Shown piece after piece: positions 44,995 to 54,300 of a stretch of 64,000 bases of DNA (positions are counted from its first letter, which is position 1; each line of letters starts with the position of its first letter). Below the pieces are notes generated by a model. It made no database searches. It worked only from the letters and a program-made list of their open reading frames with translations, and was not told the origin of the DNA. This stretch comes from Clostridium luticellarii (GTDB lineage: Bacteria > Bacillota > Clostridia > Clostridiales > Clostridiaceae). Position numbers and translations under genes: made by a program. Location: assembly GCF_002995845.1 (NCBI RefSeq), contig NZ_PVXP01000003.1:62001-126000 (forward strand), in the 5' to 3' direction.

Positions 44995-45201
44995 TTATAC
45001 AACCTCTTTCTCACTAGAAATGTAGAAAGAGTTAAAAAGTCAGCCCTCTTTCTTTGTTATTATATTTTTATGGAGTGAAAATGCATTATCCGGTTATACT
45101 ATATTTATCAAGTGATTCTAAATTTGATATTTAATATTTATTCTTTGAACTTTATAGTAAAATTGCAGCGTTCGGATAAATATTTTAAAGGAGGTGGTCT
45201 T

Positions 45202-47249
45202 ATGAACCTAACAAGTACGCCCAATAGATTAATTAGCGAGAAAAGTCCCTATCTATTACAACACGCCTACAATCCTGTGGATTGGTTTCCCTGGGGACAG
45301 GAAGCATTTGATAAGGCGAAATCAGAAGATAAACCAATCTTTTTATCTATTGGGTATAGCTGAATTGGTTCATGAAAAACACATGTCACTGGTGCCACGT
45401 TATGGCCCATGAAAGTTTCGAAGATTCAGATGTGGCCAAAATACTAAACGATAATTTTGTCTCAATAAAAGTGGATAGAGAAGAAAGACCCGACGTAGAC
45501 AGCGTCTATATGAAAATATGCCAATCCATCACAGGTAGTGGCGGATGGCCTCTTACGGTTATCATGACCCCGGAGCAAAAGCCTTTTTTTGCAGGAACCT
45601 ATTTCCCAAAAGATGATATAGGTGAAGCTTTAGGACTGACAAGTATTTTAAAACGTATTTCCACAACATGGGATTTAAACAGAGCCCAACTTTTGCAGGC
45701 AAGTAGCTCCTTAATGGATTCAATAGCCGAATCCAACAAGGCTCCCTTAAAGGGCATTGAGAAAGACATACTTGAAAAAGCCTTTTCTGAGTTCAAACGT
45801 AATTTTGACCAGGTATATGGAGGATTCGGCGCTGCTCCGAAATTTCCAACACCTCATAATCTGCTTTTTCTATTAAGATATTTTTACATTACCAGGGAAA
45901 ATTCTGCCCTTGAAATGGTAAAAAAAACACTGGACTGCATGCAAAAAGGAGGTATATATGATCATATAGGCTTTGGATTCAGCCGTTATTCCACAGACAG
46001 AAAATGGCTTATACCCCATTTCGAAAAAATGCTCTATGACAATGCACTGCTTGCCATAGCATATGTAGAGACCTTTCAGGTCACCGGAAATAAAAAGTAC
46101 TCGGAAACTGCAGAGAATATGCTAACTTACATTCTAAGGGATATGACTTCAAAAGAAGGAGGTTTTTATTCTGCAGAAGATGCAGATTCTGAAGGAGAAG
46201 AAGGTAAATTTTATACCTGGACCACAGAAGAAATAAAAGAAATTCTGGGAGAAGAAAATGGAAATAAGTTCTGCAATTATTTCAACATATCACCTTCCGG
46301 TAATTTCAACGGCAAAAATATACCCAATTTAATAGGATCCTCCATTTTAACTGAAGATATGAATTTCATAAAAAGCAGCAGGAAAAAGCTGTTTAAAGCA
46401 AGAGAAACCAGGGTACATCCCCATAAGGACGACAAGATATTGACTTCCTGGAACGGTCTTATGATTGCAGCCATGTCAATAGCCGGAAGAGTTTTAAACA
46501 ATAAGAAATATACAATGGCAGCAAAAAGTGCAGCTGATTTCATCTTTAAGAATTTGATAGGTGAAAAAGGGAGGCTTCTGGCAAGTTACCGCGATGGAAG
46601 TTCTTCCCTTCCAGGTTATTTGGACGATTATGCCTTTCTGATATGGGGACTAATAGAATTATACGAATCAACCTACAATGTAGAGTATCTGGAAAAAGCC
46701 CTGGATTTAAATGAAGATCTGTTTGAATTTTTCTGGGATGAAAAGGAGGGAGGTTTTTTTCTGTACGGGAAAGACAGCCAGCAGCTGATTATGCGTCCAA
46801 AGGAAATATACGACGGTGCCATTCCCTCCGGCAATTCTGCAGCAGTACTTAATATGCTCAGATTGTCACATTTAACCACCAGTTATGAATTCAAGGGTAA
46901 AATTCAGCAGTTGTTTGAAAATTTTTCTGATGAAATAAACGGATTTCCCATGGCATACTCCTTTTTACTGTGTGGACTGCTGTTTTCCAAATATCCCACG
47001 AGACAGATCATAATATCTGCAGGAGATAACAGCGAAGATACAAAAAAAGCAGTGGCCCTTGTGAATAAAAAATATAACCCATTTTCAATTTCTCTTTTAT
47101 ATTCCCACTTAAATGAGGATTTAGTAAAATTTCTTCCCTCCATCAGCAGCTATATTGCCATCAGGGGAAAAACAACTGTATACATCTGTGAAAACTTCAC
47201 CTGTCAAAAGCCCATCACAGATATGAACCTTCTGCAGACTCTGCTGTAG
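45202..47249 (+). pseudogene. yyaL: YyaL/DUF255 thioredoxin-domain protein, disrupted by a 20-bp insertion
   Basis: A member of the YyaL/SPATA20 family: an N-terminal thioredoxin-like domain with a CHWC motif, followed by an alpha/alpha-barrel resembling glycoside hydrolases. The first 53 codons end at a TGA (45361-45363), and the rest continues in another frame from 45372. Removing exactly 20 bases (45361-45380) joins IGYS to TCHWCHVMAHESFED, the family sequence, and gives one frame of 675 residues. The remainder shows no other lesion. The start ATG at 45202 has AAAGGAGGTGGTCTT ahead. It is probably non-functional unless translation restarts at the ATG at 45372, which would keep CHWC. Confidence 0.85.
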
Positions 47250-47276
47250 ATACTTAAAAAACAAAAGAATAAAAAA

Positions 47277-47304
47277 CCCTGCATGAAAAAATATATGTGC
47301 AGGG
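47277..47304 (-). terminator. Terminator after the DUF3867 gene
   Basis: Stem CCCTGCA/TGCAGGG (47277-47283 with 47298-47304), followed on the minus strand by six T. It lies 15 bases after the DUF3867 stop and may also stop plus-strand transcripts from the yyaL gene. Confidence 0.7.
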
Positions 47305-47318
47305 CTGTTGTCTTGCAA

Positions 47319-47891
47319 TCAATACTCAAAAGTCCCGACATTTTCACACAGGGATATTTGAAGCTTTTTATCTTTTACCACCTTTTTATAAGAACATAAA
47401 AATTCATTTAACTCAGAATCCTGTAAATTTATCTCTTTCTGACTTTTTAAAATAACCTTGTCATCGCTTATAAATGCAGTCAGATCATTCAAGGAATTTT
47501 TTATATCATAGGTGGTCATGATGGAACTGCCTATACCGTCCTTGTATTTTTCCTGAAAGCTCAATTTTTTTCTCAAGGTTTCATAATCAGAATTTTTCTC
47601 CACGTGGGGAATTTCAATACCCATGCTCTTCATCTGATTTTCTACATCTTCCATATTAAATCCGTATCTTTTCATAAGTTCTTTCTGGATGTTAAACAGC
47701 TTTTCCTGGGATATATTGTTTTTGGTCATATATTCCTGAATATCTCTATAAAAGTCACCCATGGAAAGCTTACCCTGGGACATATCGTAGGAAAGCTGGT
47801 ATACATAATCTTCAAATTTCTCCACATCTTTTTCTCTGGCCTTGTTTTTAATATCATTAAAATTTACAATTCTATCATCTTTATCACTCAT
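47319..47891 (-). CDS. DUF3867 protein, clostridial, unknown function
   Basis: A 190-residue acidic cytoplasmic protein of the DUF3867 family seen in Clostridium (DRIVNFNDIKNKAREKDVEK, then LSMGDFYRDIQEYMTKNNIS). No catalytic motif is evident. The ATG at 47891 has AAAGAGAGGATTTTT ahead; a start six codons upstream would overlap that site. Monocistronic. Confidence 0.75.
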   Translation of the reverse strand: MSDKDDRIVNFNDIKNKAREKDVEKFEDYVYQLSYDMSQGKLSMGDFYRDIQEYMTKNNISQEKLFNIQKELMKRYGFNMEDVENQMKSMGIEIPHVEKNSDYETLRKKLSFQEKYKDGIGSSIMTTYDIKNSLNDLTAFISDDKVILKSQKEINLQDSELNEFLCSYKKVVKDKKLQISLCENVGTFEY

Positions 47892-48134
47892 AAAAATCCT
47901 CTCTTTCATATAAAGTGATTCTTTTAATATTTAATATCTGCACTGCAAATAAATTATGAATCCTGCATTGTACATTGAAAGCAAGTGACAGCTTTCGGAT
48001 AAATTAAAAATCATCTATATATTAATTTTATCAAAATTCGCAATATAATACTATATAAATATTAAAACCTGTTTATTTAACAATAAAACAATATTATAAT
48101 GAATATAATAAGTTTTGACAATTGGAGTGATCTT

Positions 48135-49406
48135 ATGGAAAAAGCTATTATAATTCTTATGGTACTAAATGTAGTTTTAACCTCTATACTCATACTGAAG
48201 GGAAATACAGACAAAAATTCAAAAGATATCTCAAATTTATACAAATCTATAAGGGACATTTTTACAGATATGGATTCTACAATAAAGGATGAATTCTCAA
48301 GAAACAGACAGGAAAACAGTTCTTCAAGAACTCAAAGCAATATTGAGCTCTCCAATAATCTGAAAAATATTTCCGATATACAGAGAAATCAGCTGGACAG
48401 CTTTTCCAAGCAGCTTTTATCCCTTACAAATTCCAACGAAGAAAAACTCAACAAGATGAGAGAAACAATTGAAACAAGAATTTTAGCACTTCAAAATGGA
48501 AATGACAAAAAACTTGAGGAGATCAGAAATCTGGTGGATGAAAAACTCAATGAATCCCTGGACAAAAAACTCACAACTTCTTTTTCCTCCATAAGCCAGA
48601 GATTGGAGATACTCTATAAACAACTTGGTGAAATAGGAAGCCTGGCAAATGGTGTAAATGATCTAAAAAGGGCACTTACAAATATAAAAGTGAGGGGAAC
48701 ATTTGGAGAAATTCAGTTGAATTCCATATTGGAGGACATTCTTACAAGGGAACAGTATGAAACAAATGTAGCAACTAAAAAAGGAAGTAATGAAAGAGTT
48801 GAGTTTGCCATTAAAATCCCCTCAAAGGATGAAAAAAATCAATTTATATATCTGCCCATAGATTCAAAATTCCCTCAGGAGGACTATCAGAAACTGCTGT
48901 CTGCAGAAGAAAAGGGAGACAAGCTTTTGGTAGATCAGTCAAAAAAGGCTTTAATTGCCAGAATAAAATCAGAGGCTCAGGATGTAAGCAAAAAGTACCT
49001 TGATCCTCCAAATACGACTGACTTTGGGATCATATTTCTTCCCACTGAAAGTCTCTATTCAGAGGTAGTAAAGGAAGCGGGGCTTATGGAACAGCTGCAA
49101 AAAAAATTCAAAATTATAGTAACCGGTCCATCTACAATAGCGGCTTTTCTAAACAGTCTCCAGATGGGCTTCAGAACTCTGGCAATCGAAAGGCGTTCCA
49201 GTGAAGTCTGGGAACTTCTTGGTGCTGTTAAAACCCAGTTTTCAAAATTTGGTGATATTCTTGAAAAAACTCAGAAAAAACTTCAAGAAGCCAGCAATAC
49301 CATAGAAACAGCTTCAAGAAAATCAAGAACTATAGAAAGAAAATTAAGATCAGTGGAAGAGTTACCTTTAGATAAGAGCAGCAGTATACTAGAGGCAAAG
49401 GAATAA
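48135..49406 (+). CDS. rmuC: DNA recombination protein RmuC
   Basis: A 423-residue protein with an N-terminal membrane helix (about 2-20), a long coiled coil (35-190) and the conserved RmuC nuclease-like domain (VRGTFGEIQLNSILEDIL, then YLPIDSKFPQEDYQKLL and ITGPSTIAAFLNSLQMGF-type block). RmuC limits inversions at short inverted repeats. The ATG at 48135 has TGGAGTGATCTT ahead; an upstream ATG at 48099 lacks a site. Confidence 0.9.
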   Translation: MEKAIIILMVLNVVLTSILILKGNTDKNSKDISNLYKSIRDIFTDMDSTIKDEFSRNRQENSSSRTQSNIELSNNLKNISDIQRNQLDSFSKQLLSLTNSNEEKLNKMRETIETRILALQNGNDKKLEEIRNLVDEKLNESLDKKLTTSFSSISQRLEILYKQLGEIGSLANGVNDLKRALTNIKVRGTFGEIQLNSILEDILTREQYETNVATKKGSNERVEFAIKIPSKDEKNQFIYLPIDSKFPQEDYQKLLSAEEKGDKLLVDQSKKALIARIKSEAQDVSKKYLDPPNTTDFGIIFLPTESLYSEVVKEAGLMEQLQKKFKIIVTGPSTIAAFLNSLQMGFRTLAIERRSSEVWELLGAVKTQFSKFGDILEKTQKKLQEASNTIETASRKSRTIERKLRSVEELPLDKSSSILEAKE

Positions 49407-49506
49407 TTTGATATTTCTCCTATATTTTATTTTCATAATATAATTTTACCTGAACAGCTCATAATATAATTTTTCGGATCATATACTAATTCAGGAGATG
49501 ATCATA

Positions 49507-49965
49507 TTGGAATCAACTGTTATATTAATTATAATATTGGCAGCTGCAGTTATAGGCAGAGCAAACTCTGTTGCCACAGCTGTCTGCATACTTTTACTTT
49601 TGAAACTTTTAAATGTGGATAAGTACATATTTCCCTCTTTAGAGAAAAACGGAGTTTTCTGGGGAATTGTGATACTGGTTGCCTCCATTCTAATTCCAAT
49701 AGCAAACGGAAATGTAAAATATACAAATATCATAGGCATATTTACCTCATGGATCGGATTATTTGCTCTGCTGGCCTCACTTTTTACAACTTATTTAAGT
49801 GGTCTTGGAATGCAGTATTTGACTGTACAGGGACACAGCGAAGTCATGCCTGCCCTGATACTTGGAGCAGTAATTGCAGCTGCATTTTTAGGAGGAGTTC
49901 CAGTAGGTCCACTTATAACTTCAGGAATAATTGCATTCGGATTAAAACTTTTCCACAAAATTTAA
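49507..49965 (+). CDS. DUF441/UPF0756 membrane protein
   Basis: A 152-residue protein with four hydrophobic segments and a glycine-rich end (GAVIAAAFLGGVPVGPLI), matching the DUF441 (UPF0756, YeaL/YtwI) family. The role is unknown. I favour TTG at 49507, with CAGGAG 9 bases ahead, over the ATG at 49498 that touches that site. It stands alone between rmuC and the acetolactate decarboxylase gene. Confidence 0.8.
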   Translation: MESTVILIIILAAAVIGRANSVATAVCILLLLKLLNVDKYIFPSLEKNGVFWGIVILVASILIPIANGNVKYTNIIGIFTSWIGLFALLASLFTTYLSGLGMQYLTVQGHSEVMPALILGAVIAAAFLGGVPVGPLITSGIIAFGLKLFHKI

Positions 49966-50020
49966 ACACATATGCTAGTTAACTTTCTTATTATGATATA
50001 ATTATCCCGAGGTGAATGCA

Positions 50021-50737
50021 ATGGATGAATCAAAAATTCCAAACCACATATATCAAATGTCAACAATAAATGCTTTAGTGTCAGGACTTTACGATGGATG
50101 CATCTCATTAAATAAGCTTCTTCAAAAAGGAAATTTCGGAATAGGCACCTTCAAAGGGCTAGACGGTGAATTGACTTTGCTAAATGGCAGCTTTTACCGC
50201 ACAAGACCTGATGGAAGTGTTTACAAATGCACAAAAAATGAATTTGTTCCTTTTGCTGTGGTAACCGAATTTGAGGAATACCGTACTTACAGCATCAGAG
50301 ATTGCAATTGCTATGCCAATATAAAAAAATACCTTGACAATTTAATCGAGAGTAAAAATGTATTTTATGCTTTTTATTTTAACGGTGTATTCAGCCACAT
50401 GAAGACCAAAACCGTAGTAAAACAGAATTTACCCTACAGGCCCATGCTGAATGCCATTAGAGATCAACATGTTTTTGAATATGATGAGGTCGAAGGACAC
50501 CTGATGGGATTTAGATGCCCTTCTTTTGTAGAAGGTCTCAACGTTCCAGGATATCATTTTCATTTTATAAGCAAAGATAAAAAATTGGGCGGACATGTAA
50601 GTGAATTCTCCATTAAAAATGCAGATGTTCGTATTCAAAAGTGTTCCTGCTTTAGAATGGAACTTCCCGATAATGAGAATTTCTACAACATGAAAGTCAC
50701 AAACAGAAATAATGAAATAAAACAAGTTGAGAAATAA
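50021..50737 (+). CDS. alsD: Acetolactate decarboxylase
   Basis: A 238-residue enzyme converting 2-acetolactate to acetoin, a step of 2,3-butanediol formation. It matches clostridial BudA/AlsD closely: GTFKGLDGELTLLNG near residues 41-55, and the zinc site GYHFHF with a further His in GGHVSEF near 190-210. An in-frame GTG three codons upstream overlaps the GAGGTG ribosome site, so the ATG at 50021 is chosen. A TATAAT lies at 49997-50002. The GGGACTGACCC repeat begins one base after its stop. No acetolactate synthase is adjacent. Confidence 0.93.
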   Translation: MDESKIPNHIYQMSTINALVSGLYDGCISLNKLLQKGNFGIGTFKGLDGELTLLNGSFYRTRPDGSVYKCTKNEFVPFAVVTEFEEYRTYSIRDCNCYANIKKYLDNLIESKNVFYAFYFNGVFSHMKTKTVVKQNLPYRPMLNAIRDQHVFEYDEVEGHLMGFRCPSFVEGLNVPGYHFHFISKDKKLGGHVSEFSIKNADVRIQKCSCFRMELPDNENFYNMKVTNRNNEIKQVEK

Positions 50738-50738
50738 A

Positions 50739-50751
50739 GGGGACTGACCCC
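50739..50751. repeat. GGGACTGACCC-type repeat after alsD
   Basis: GGGGACTGACCCC, starting one base after the alsD stop (50735-50737). Its right flank CATTGACAAA supplies the TTGACA of the SAM-I promoter. Confidence 0.85.
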
Positions 50752-50752
50752 A

Positions 50753-50781
50753 TTGACAAAATTTTTATTTAGGTATATTAT
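50753..50781 (+). promoter_or_regulatory. Promoter of the SAM-I riboswitch transcript
   Basis: TTGACA at 50753-50758, a 17-base spacer, and TATTAT at 50776-50781. The expected start near 50788 lies a few bases ahead of the aptamer. The -35 box touches the repeat. Confidence 0.8.
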
Positions 50782-50801
50782 AGAAAAAATCAAATAATTT
50801 A

Positions 50802-50911
50802 AATCTTATCAAGAGCGGTGGAGGGATTTGGCCCTATGATGCCCGACAACCAACATTTCATTTAATGTATGGTGTTAATTCCAACAGATTATTCTGAAAG
50901 ATAAGAAAAAT
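50802..50911 (+). ncRNA. SAM-I riboswitch (S-box) aptamer
   Basis: S-box elements in order: P1 arm CTTATC (50805-50810), AAGAGCGGTGGAGGGA, GGCCCTATGATGCCCGACAA, GGTGTTAATTCC, and closing GAAAGATAAG (50896-50905). Binding of S-adenosylmethionine would favour the terminator at 50929-50964, shutting off the downstream gene when SAM is plentiful. Confidence 0.95.
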
Positions 50912-50928
50912 TTTCAAGTTGTAACTTT

Positions 50929-50964
50929 AAAGCTGTTTTTCTTATGAAAAACAGCTTTTTATTT
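50929..50964 (+). terminator. SAM-I riboswitch-controlled terminator
   Basis: A 12-bp stem AAAGCTGTTTTT/AAAAACAGCTTT with loop CTTATG and a T-rich tail. It sits between the aptamer and the PLP enzyme start, the usual expression platform. Confidence 0.9.
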
Positions 50965-50997
50965 TATACTATATACAATTCACGAGGAGGAAAATAT

Positions 50998-52170
50998 ATG
51001 AGCAAAGAAACTAGTTTCATAACAAAATGCATTCACGTGGGAAATGGTATTGACAAAGAAACCAGGGCCATAAGGCGGCCAATAACCATGGCAAACTGTT
51101 ACAGGCTCCCCGAAGATGCATCTTCAATCAACTGGAGTGATCCAAACCAGATATTATATACCAGAAATACCTCTGCAAATCAACTTTATCTTCAGCAAAG
51201 ACTTGCTTCACTGGAAGGTGCAGAAGACTGTGTGGTCCTTGCAAGTGGTGTTGCTGCACTGGCAGGTGTATTTTTTACTTTCCTTGACAAAAATTCACAT
51301 GTAATCTGTTCAAATGTATCATATATAGCAGTTTACAGACTGTTAAACGAATATCTTCCTGAAAAATACAATATAGAGACATCCCTTGTAGATACCTCAA
51401 ACCTGGAAGAAATAAAAAAGGCCATACGCCCCAATACCAGGCTCATTCATGTTGAGACTCCAGGAAACCCCACTACGAGGATAAGCGACATTGAAGAAAT
51501 TGCAAAAATTGCAAAATCCGCAGGAGCTCTACTTAGTGTTGACAGCACATTTGCTTCCCCATACCTGCAGCGCCCTCTTGAACTGGGAGCAGATCTTGTT
51601 ATACACAGTTTGACAAAATATATAAATGGACATGGTGATGCCATGGGTGGAGCAGTGCTGGGCAAAAAAGATCTCATAGACAAAATTAAAGCCCAGGCCA
51701 TGGTGAATCTGGGGGGAACTATAAGTCCTTTTAATGCATGGCTTATAATGAGAGGTGTTGTGACACTTCCCCTGCGTATGGAGCAGCACAGCCATACCGC
51801 TCTCAAAGTTGCCCAATATCTGGAATCAAATTCTTCAGTTAAGTTCGTGGCATATCCGGGTCTTGAAAGCCATCCGCAGCATGAAATTGCCAAAAAACAG
51901 ATGAAGCTCTACTCAGGAATTATAGCTTTTGCACTTAAAGCAGATGCGGAAACTCATAATAAATTTATAAATTCACTTGAGCTCATCGTCCCTGCGGTTT
52001 CCCTGGGACATGACGAGAGCCTGATTGTATACACTGGAGCAAGTGATGAAAGGATCAATTTTTATCCAGAAAATTTCAGAGATGGATACATAAGATTCAG
52101 TGTAGGACTTGAAAGTGCGGAAGACATCATTGAAGACTTAAAACAGGCCTTGCAAAAATGCGGACTATAA
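50998..52170 (+). CDS. Cystathionine gamma-synthase/lyase family PLP enzyme
   Basis: A 390-residue fold-type I PLP enzyme of the Cys/Met metabolism family. The PLP Lys is K207 in HSLTKYINGHGD, with Tyr109 in SNVSYIAVYRL and the ETPGNPT loop near 153-159. Family members include cystathionine gamma-synthase, gamma-lyase, O-acetylhomoserine sulfhydrylase and methionine gamma-lyase; sequence alone does not decide. The SAM-I riboswitch argues for a biosynthetic or salvage role in methionine or cysteine supply. The start ATG follows CACGAGGAGGAAAATAT. It ends at the repeat hairpin. Confidence 0.9.
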   Translation: MSKETSFITKCIHVGNGIDKETRAIRRPITMANCYRLPEDASSINWSDPNQILYTRNTSANQLYLQQRLASLEGAEDCVVLASGVAALAGVFFTFLDKNSHVICSNVSYIAVYRLLNEYLPEKYNIETSLVDTSNLEEIKKAIRPNTRLIHVETPGNPTTRISDIEEIAKIAKSAGALLSVDSTFASPYLQRPLELGADLVIHSLTKYINGHGDAMGGAVLGKKDLIDKIKAQAMVNLGGTISPFNAWLIMRGVVTLPLRMEQHSHTALKVAQYLESNSSVKFVAYPGLESHPQHEIAKKQMKLYSGIIAFALKADAETHNKFINSLELIVPAVSLGHDESLIVYTGASDERINFYPENFRDGYIRFSVGLESAEDIIEDLKQALQKCGL

Positions 52171-52174
52171 AACA

Positions 52175-52215
52175 GGGACTGACCCCCTTCCATAAAATAG
52201 AAGGGGGTCAGTCCC
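52175..52215. repeat. Inverted pair of GGGACTGACCC repeats forming a bidirectional hairpin
   Basis: GGGACTGACCCCCTTC (52175-52190) and its exact complement (52200-52215) form a 16-bp stem with loop CATAAAATA. The left arm starts 4 bases after the PLP enzyme stop, and the right arm directly abuts the stop of the convergent DUF434 gene. It is a likely terminator for both. Confidence 0.9.
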
Positions 52216-52941
52216 CTATTTACCACTTAAATCCACTATATGCGTATCCGGAATACAGTTCTCTACAATAATCCTGGCGAAATTGCACCAGCTTAGACAC
52301 TGATCAAGTATTATGGAATCGCTGGTCACTACATATTCTTTGCCATATAAAAAAGAATCCACTGAATCCATGAGCTCTACCTTCACACGGGTATTCCAGC
52401 CTGCAGAACTCTCCAATATGAATTTTTTCAATCTTCCAGAATTTGAAACGCCTTTGTCCAAAAAAAATTCAGCCCCGGCGGCCTCCGTGATGTAAAGTTC
52501 TTTTCCTACCGCATTTACGGCGAGACGAGTTTTATCGATAATCCTATATGTACCTCTAAGCCCTGCCAGATCCCTGAATGTACCATCACTGCACAGTATT
52601 ATAGGTGCTCCTGAAAAGGCTGCCTCCAACGTAATGATCAAATTAAATCCATCTATATACAAAATGCTGTTCTTCAATGCATTTCCACAAATGCACTTTG
52701 ATATTCTAGCCTCTGATTTTTCATCCGATGCTGTAGAACGCCTGAGAGCATCTCTCTGCCTGGAAGAAAACTGGTAATGGTTTCCAACCATCTTCAGAAC
52801 AGAATTTACATTGTAATCTCTATTGAGAAGCCATTTTATCTCATGTTGGGCCTTCTGAAGCTTTACAACAGCTTCTCCTGAAAACCACCTGTCATCTTCA
52901 GCATCAATTCCCCTATTAACCGTCTTTAATTTCCCACACAT
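52216..52941 (-). CDS. DUF434 domain protein, unknown function
   Basis: A 241-residue cytoplasmic protein of the DUF434 family. The N-terminal part has QHEIKWLLNRDYNVNSVLKM and FSSRQRDALRR; the later part has ILYIDGFNLIITLEAAFSG and SNSGRLKKFILE, which may be a PIN/NYN-like Asp-rich site (several Asp near DGFN, SDGTFRD, TSDSIILD). A nuclease role is only a guess. The ATG at 52941 has GGGAGATATGAT ahead. Confidence 0.75.
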   Translation of the reverse strand: MCGKLKTVNRGIDAEDDRWFSGEAVVKLQKAQHEIKWLLNRDYNVNSVLKMVGNHYQFSSRQRDALRRSTASDEKSEARISKCICGNALKNSILYIDGFNLIITLEAAFSGAPIILCSDGTFRDLAGLRGTYRIIDKTRLAVNAVGKELYITEAAGAEFFLDKGVSNSGRLKKFILESSAGWNTRVKVELMDSVDSFLYGKEYVVTSDSIILDQCLSWCNFARIIVENCIPDTHIVDLSGK

Positions 52942-53365
52942 ATCATATCTCCCACAACAAATAATAATAAAGCAATTCATCAACATCTATTTTACCCCAT
53001 TTATAAAGGTTATACTATGCAATTTCAATTTTAAACCTTTATTCACAAAATTTCTGCAGATAGATTTTACGTTTCCCACTGGATTTTATATCAAATACTC
53101 TATTTAAACTGCATTAAATTTTTTAGAGGAACATGGAGTTGGTCTTTATTCAAGTATTGACATATTATCAATTTAATGATATTATTGAGAAAAATATAGA
53201 AATTGCAAGTTGGGCTTTATTTTCCTGCATAGTATAAAATTTATTCACTATTTTAAGACAAACCGGGGTGAATTATCGCTGCCTATGATGGAAATGCGTT
53301 CGTATAATGCTGCAGATGCAGACATGAAGCAGTTACAATAGAATGTATAATTGGGGGAATATAAA
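52942..53365 (+). promoter_or_regulatory. Divergent promoter region and long opp leader
   Basis: A 424-base gap. TTGACA (53157-53162), a 17-base spacer and TATTAT (53180-53185) form a strong promoter facing the opp genes. That leaves a leader of about 175 bases, which contains a short ORF of 18 codons at about 53287-53342 starting MMEMRSYNAAD. No known riboswitch is recognised in the leader. The remaining sequence near the DUF434 start is AT-rich and featureless. Confidence 0.65.
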
Positions 53366-54286
53366 ATGTCAAAATATATTTTGAAAAGGTTATTTTACAG
53401 TATTATAACAATTTGGATAGTAATATCAATAACCTTTTTGCTTATGCACTTGATTCCAGGTGGTCCCTTCGACGACGAAAAGAAGCTTCCGCCCCAGATC
53501 AAAGCTAAGCTGGAAGAAAAATTTGGATTAGACAAGCCGCTCGGCACACAGTATACCACATATCTAGGTGATATAATACATGGCGATCTGGGGCCATCCA
53601 TGAGATACGAAGGCAAAACCGTAAATGAAGTAGTATTTAATTCATTTCCCGTATCTGCAAAAATAGGGTTATTATCTATAGCTTTTGCACTGATATTCGG
53701 CTTGTTCATGGGAATAATTGCTGCACTCCACCAGGGAAAATGGCCCGACAGCGCGGCAATGCTCATATCAACTATAGGAGTCACCATTCCCAACTTCGTA
53801 ATGGCCACCTTTTTCATTTATTTTTTTGCGGTCAAATTAGGCTGGTTTCCTGCAGTGGGACTGGACAGTCCTTCAAGCTATGTACTTCCCTCTGTAGCTC
53901 TTGGTGCATATTCCATGTCATTTATAGCCAGGCTGTCTAGATCCAGCTTGCTGGAAGTAATACGCCAGGACTACATAAAGGTAGAAAAAGCAAAGGGTCT
54001 CTCTCAAAACGTAATAATATATAAACACGCTTTGAAAAACTCTCTCATACCCATAGTTACATATATAGGTCCATTATTTGCCGGAATACTCACCGGAAGC
54101 TTTGTAATCGAAACCTTGTTTGGAATACCCGGTCTGGGAAGAGATTTTGTCCAAAGCATATATAACAGGGACTACACTACCATATTGGGTATTACCATAT
54201 TTTACAGTTCATTCTTGGTGCTCTGCAATTTAATTGTGGATATACTGTACGTTATTATCGATCCAAGAATAAAACTTGAGGCTTAA
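53366..54286 (+). CDS. oppB: Oligopeptide ABC transporter permease OppB
   Basis: A 306-residue inner-membrane permease with six helices and the conserved EAA loop (EKAKGLSQNVIIYKHALKNS near 208-227). It is the first gene of oppBCDFA. The usual OppB N-terminus (YILKRLFYSIITIWIVISIT) is present. ATG at 53366 after TGGGGGAATATAAA. Confidence 0.93.
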   Translation: MSKYILKRLFYSIITIWIVISITFLLMHLIPGGPFDDEKKLPPQIKAKLEEKFGLDKPLGTQYTTYLGDIIHGDLGPSMRYEGKTVNEVVFNSFPVSAKIGLLSIAFALIFGLFMGIIAALHQGKWPDSAAMLISTIGVTIPNFVMATFFIYFFAVKLGWFPAVGLDSPSSYVLPSVALGAYSMSFIARLSRSSLLEVIRQDYIKVEKAKGLSQNVIIYKHALKNSLIPIVTYIGPLFAGILTGSFVIETLFGIPGLGRDFVQSIYNRDYTTILGITIFYSSFLVLCNLIVDILYVIIDPRIKLEA

Positions 54287-54300
54287 GGGAGGGATAAGAG

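Noticed and set aside
44093-45031. Prophage
   Set aside because: There are no integrase, structural, lysis or packaging genes and no attachment repeats; only small unknown genes.
45361-45363. TGA in the yyaL-type gene as a selenocysteine codon
   Set aside because: The frame after TGA does not continue the family sequence; the frame shift and a second TGA show an insertion instead.
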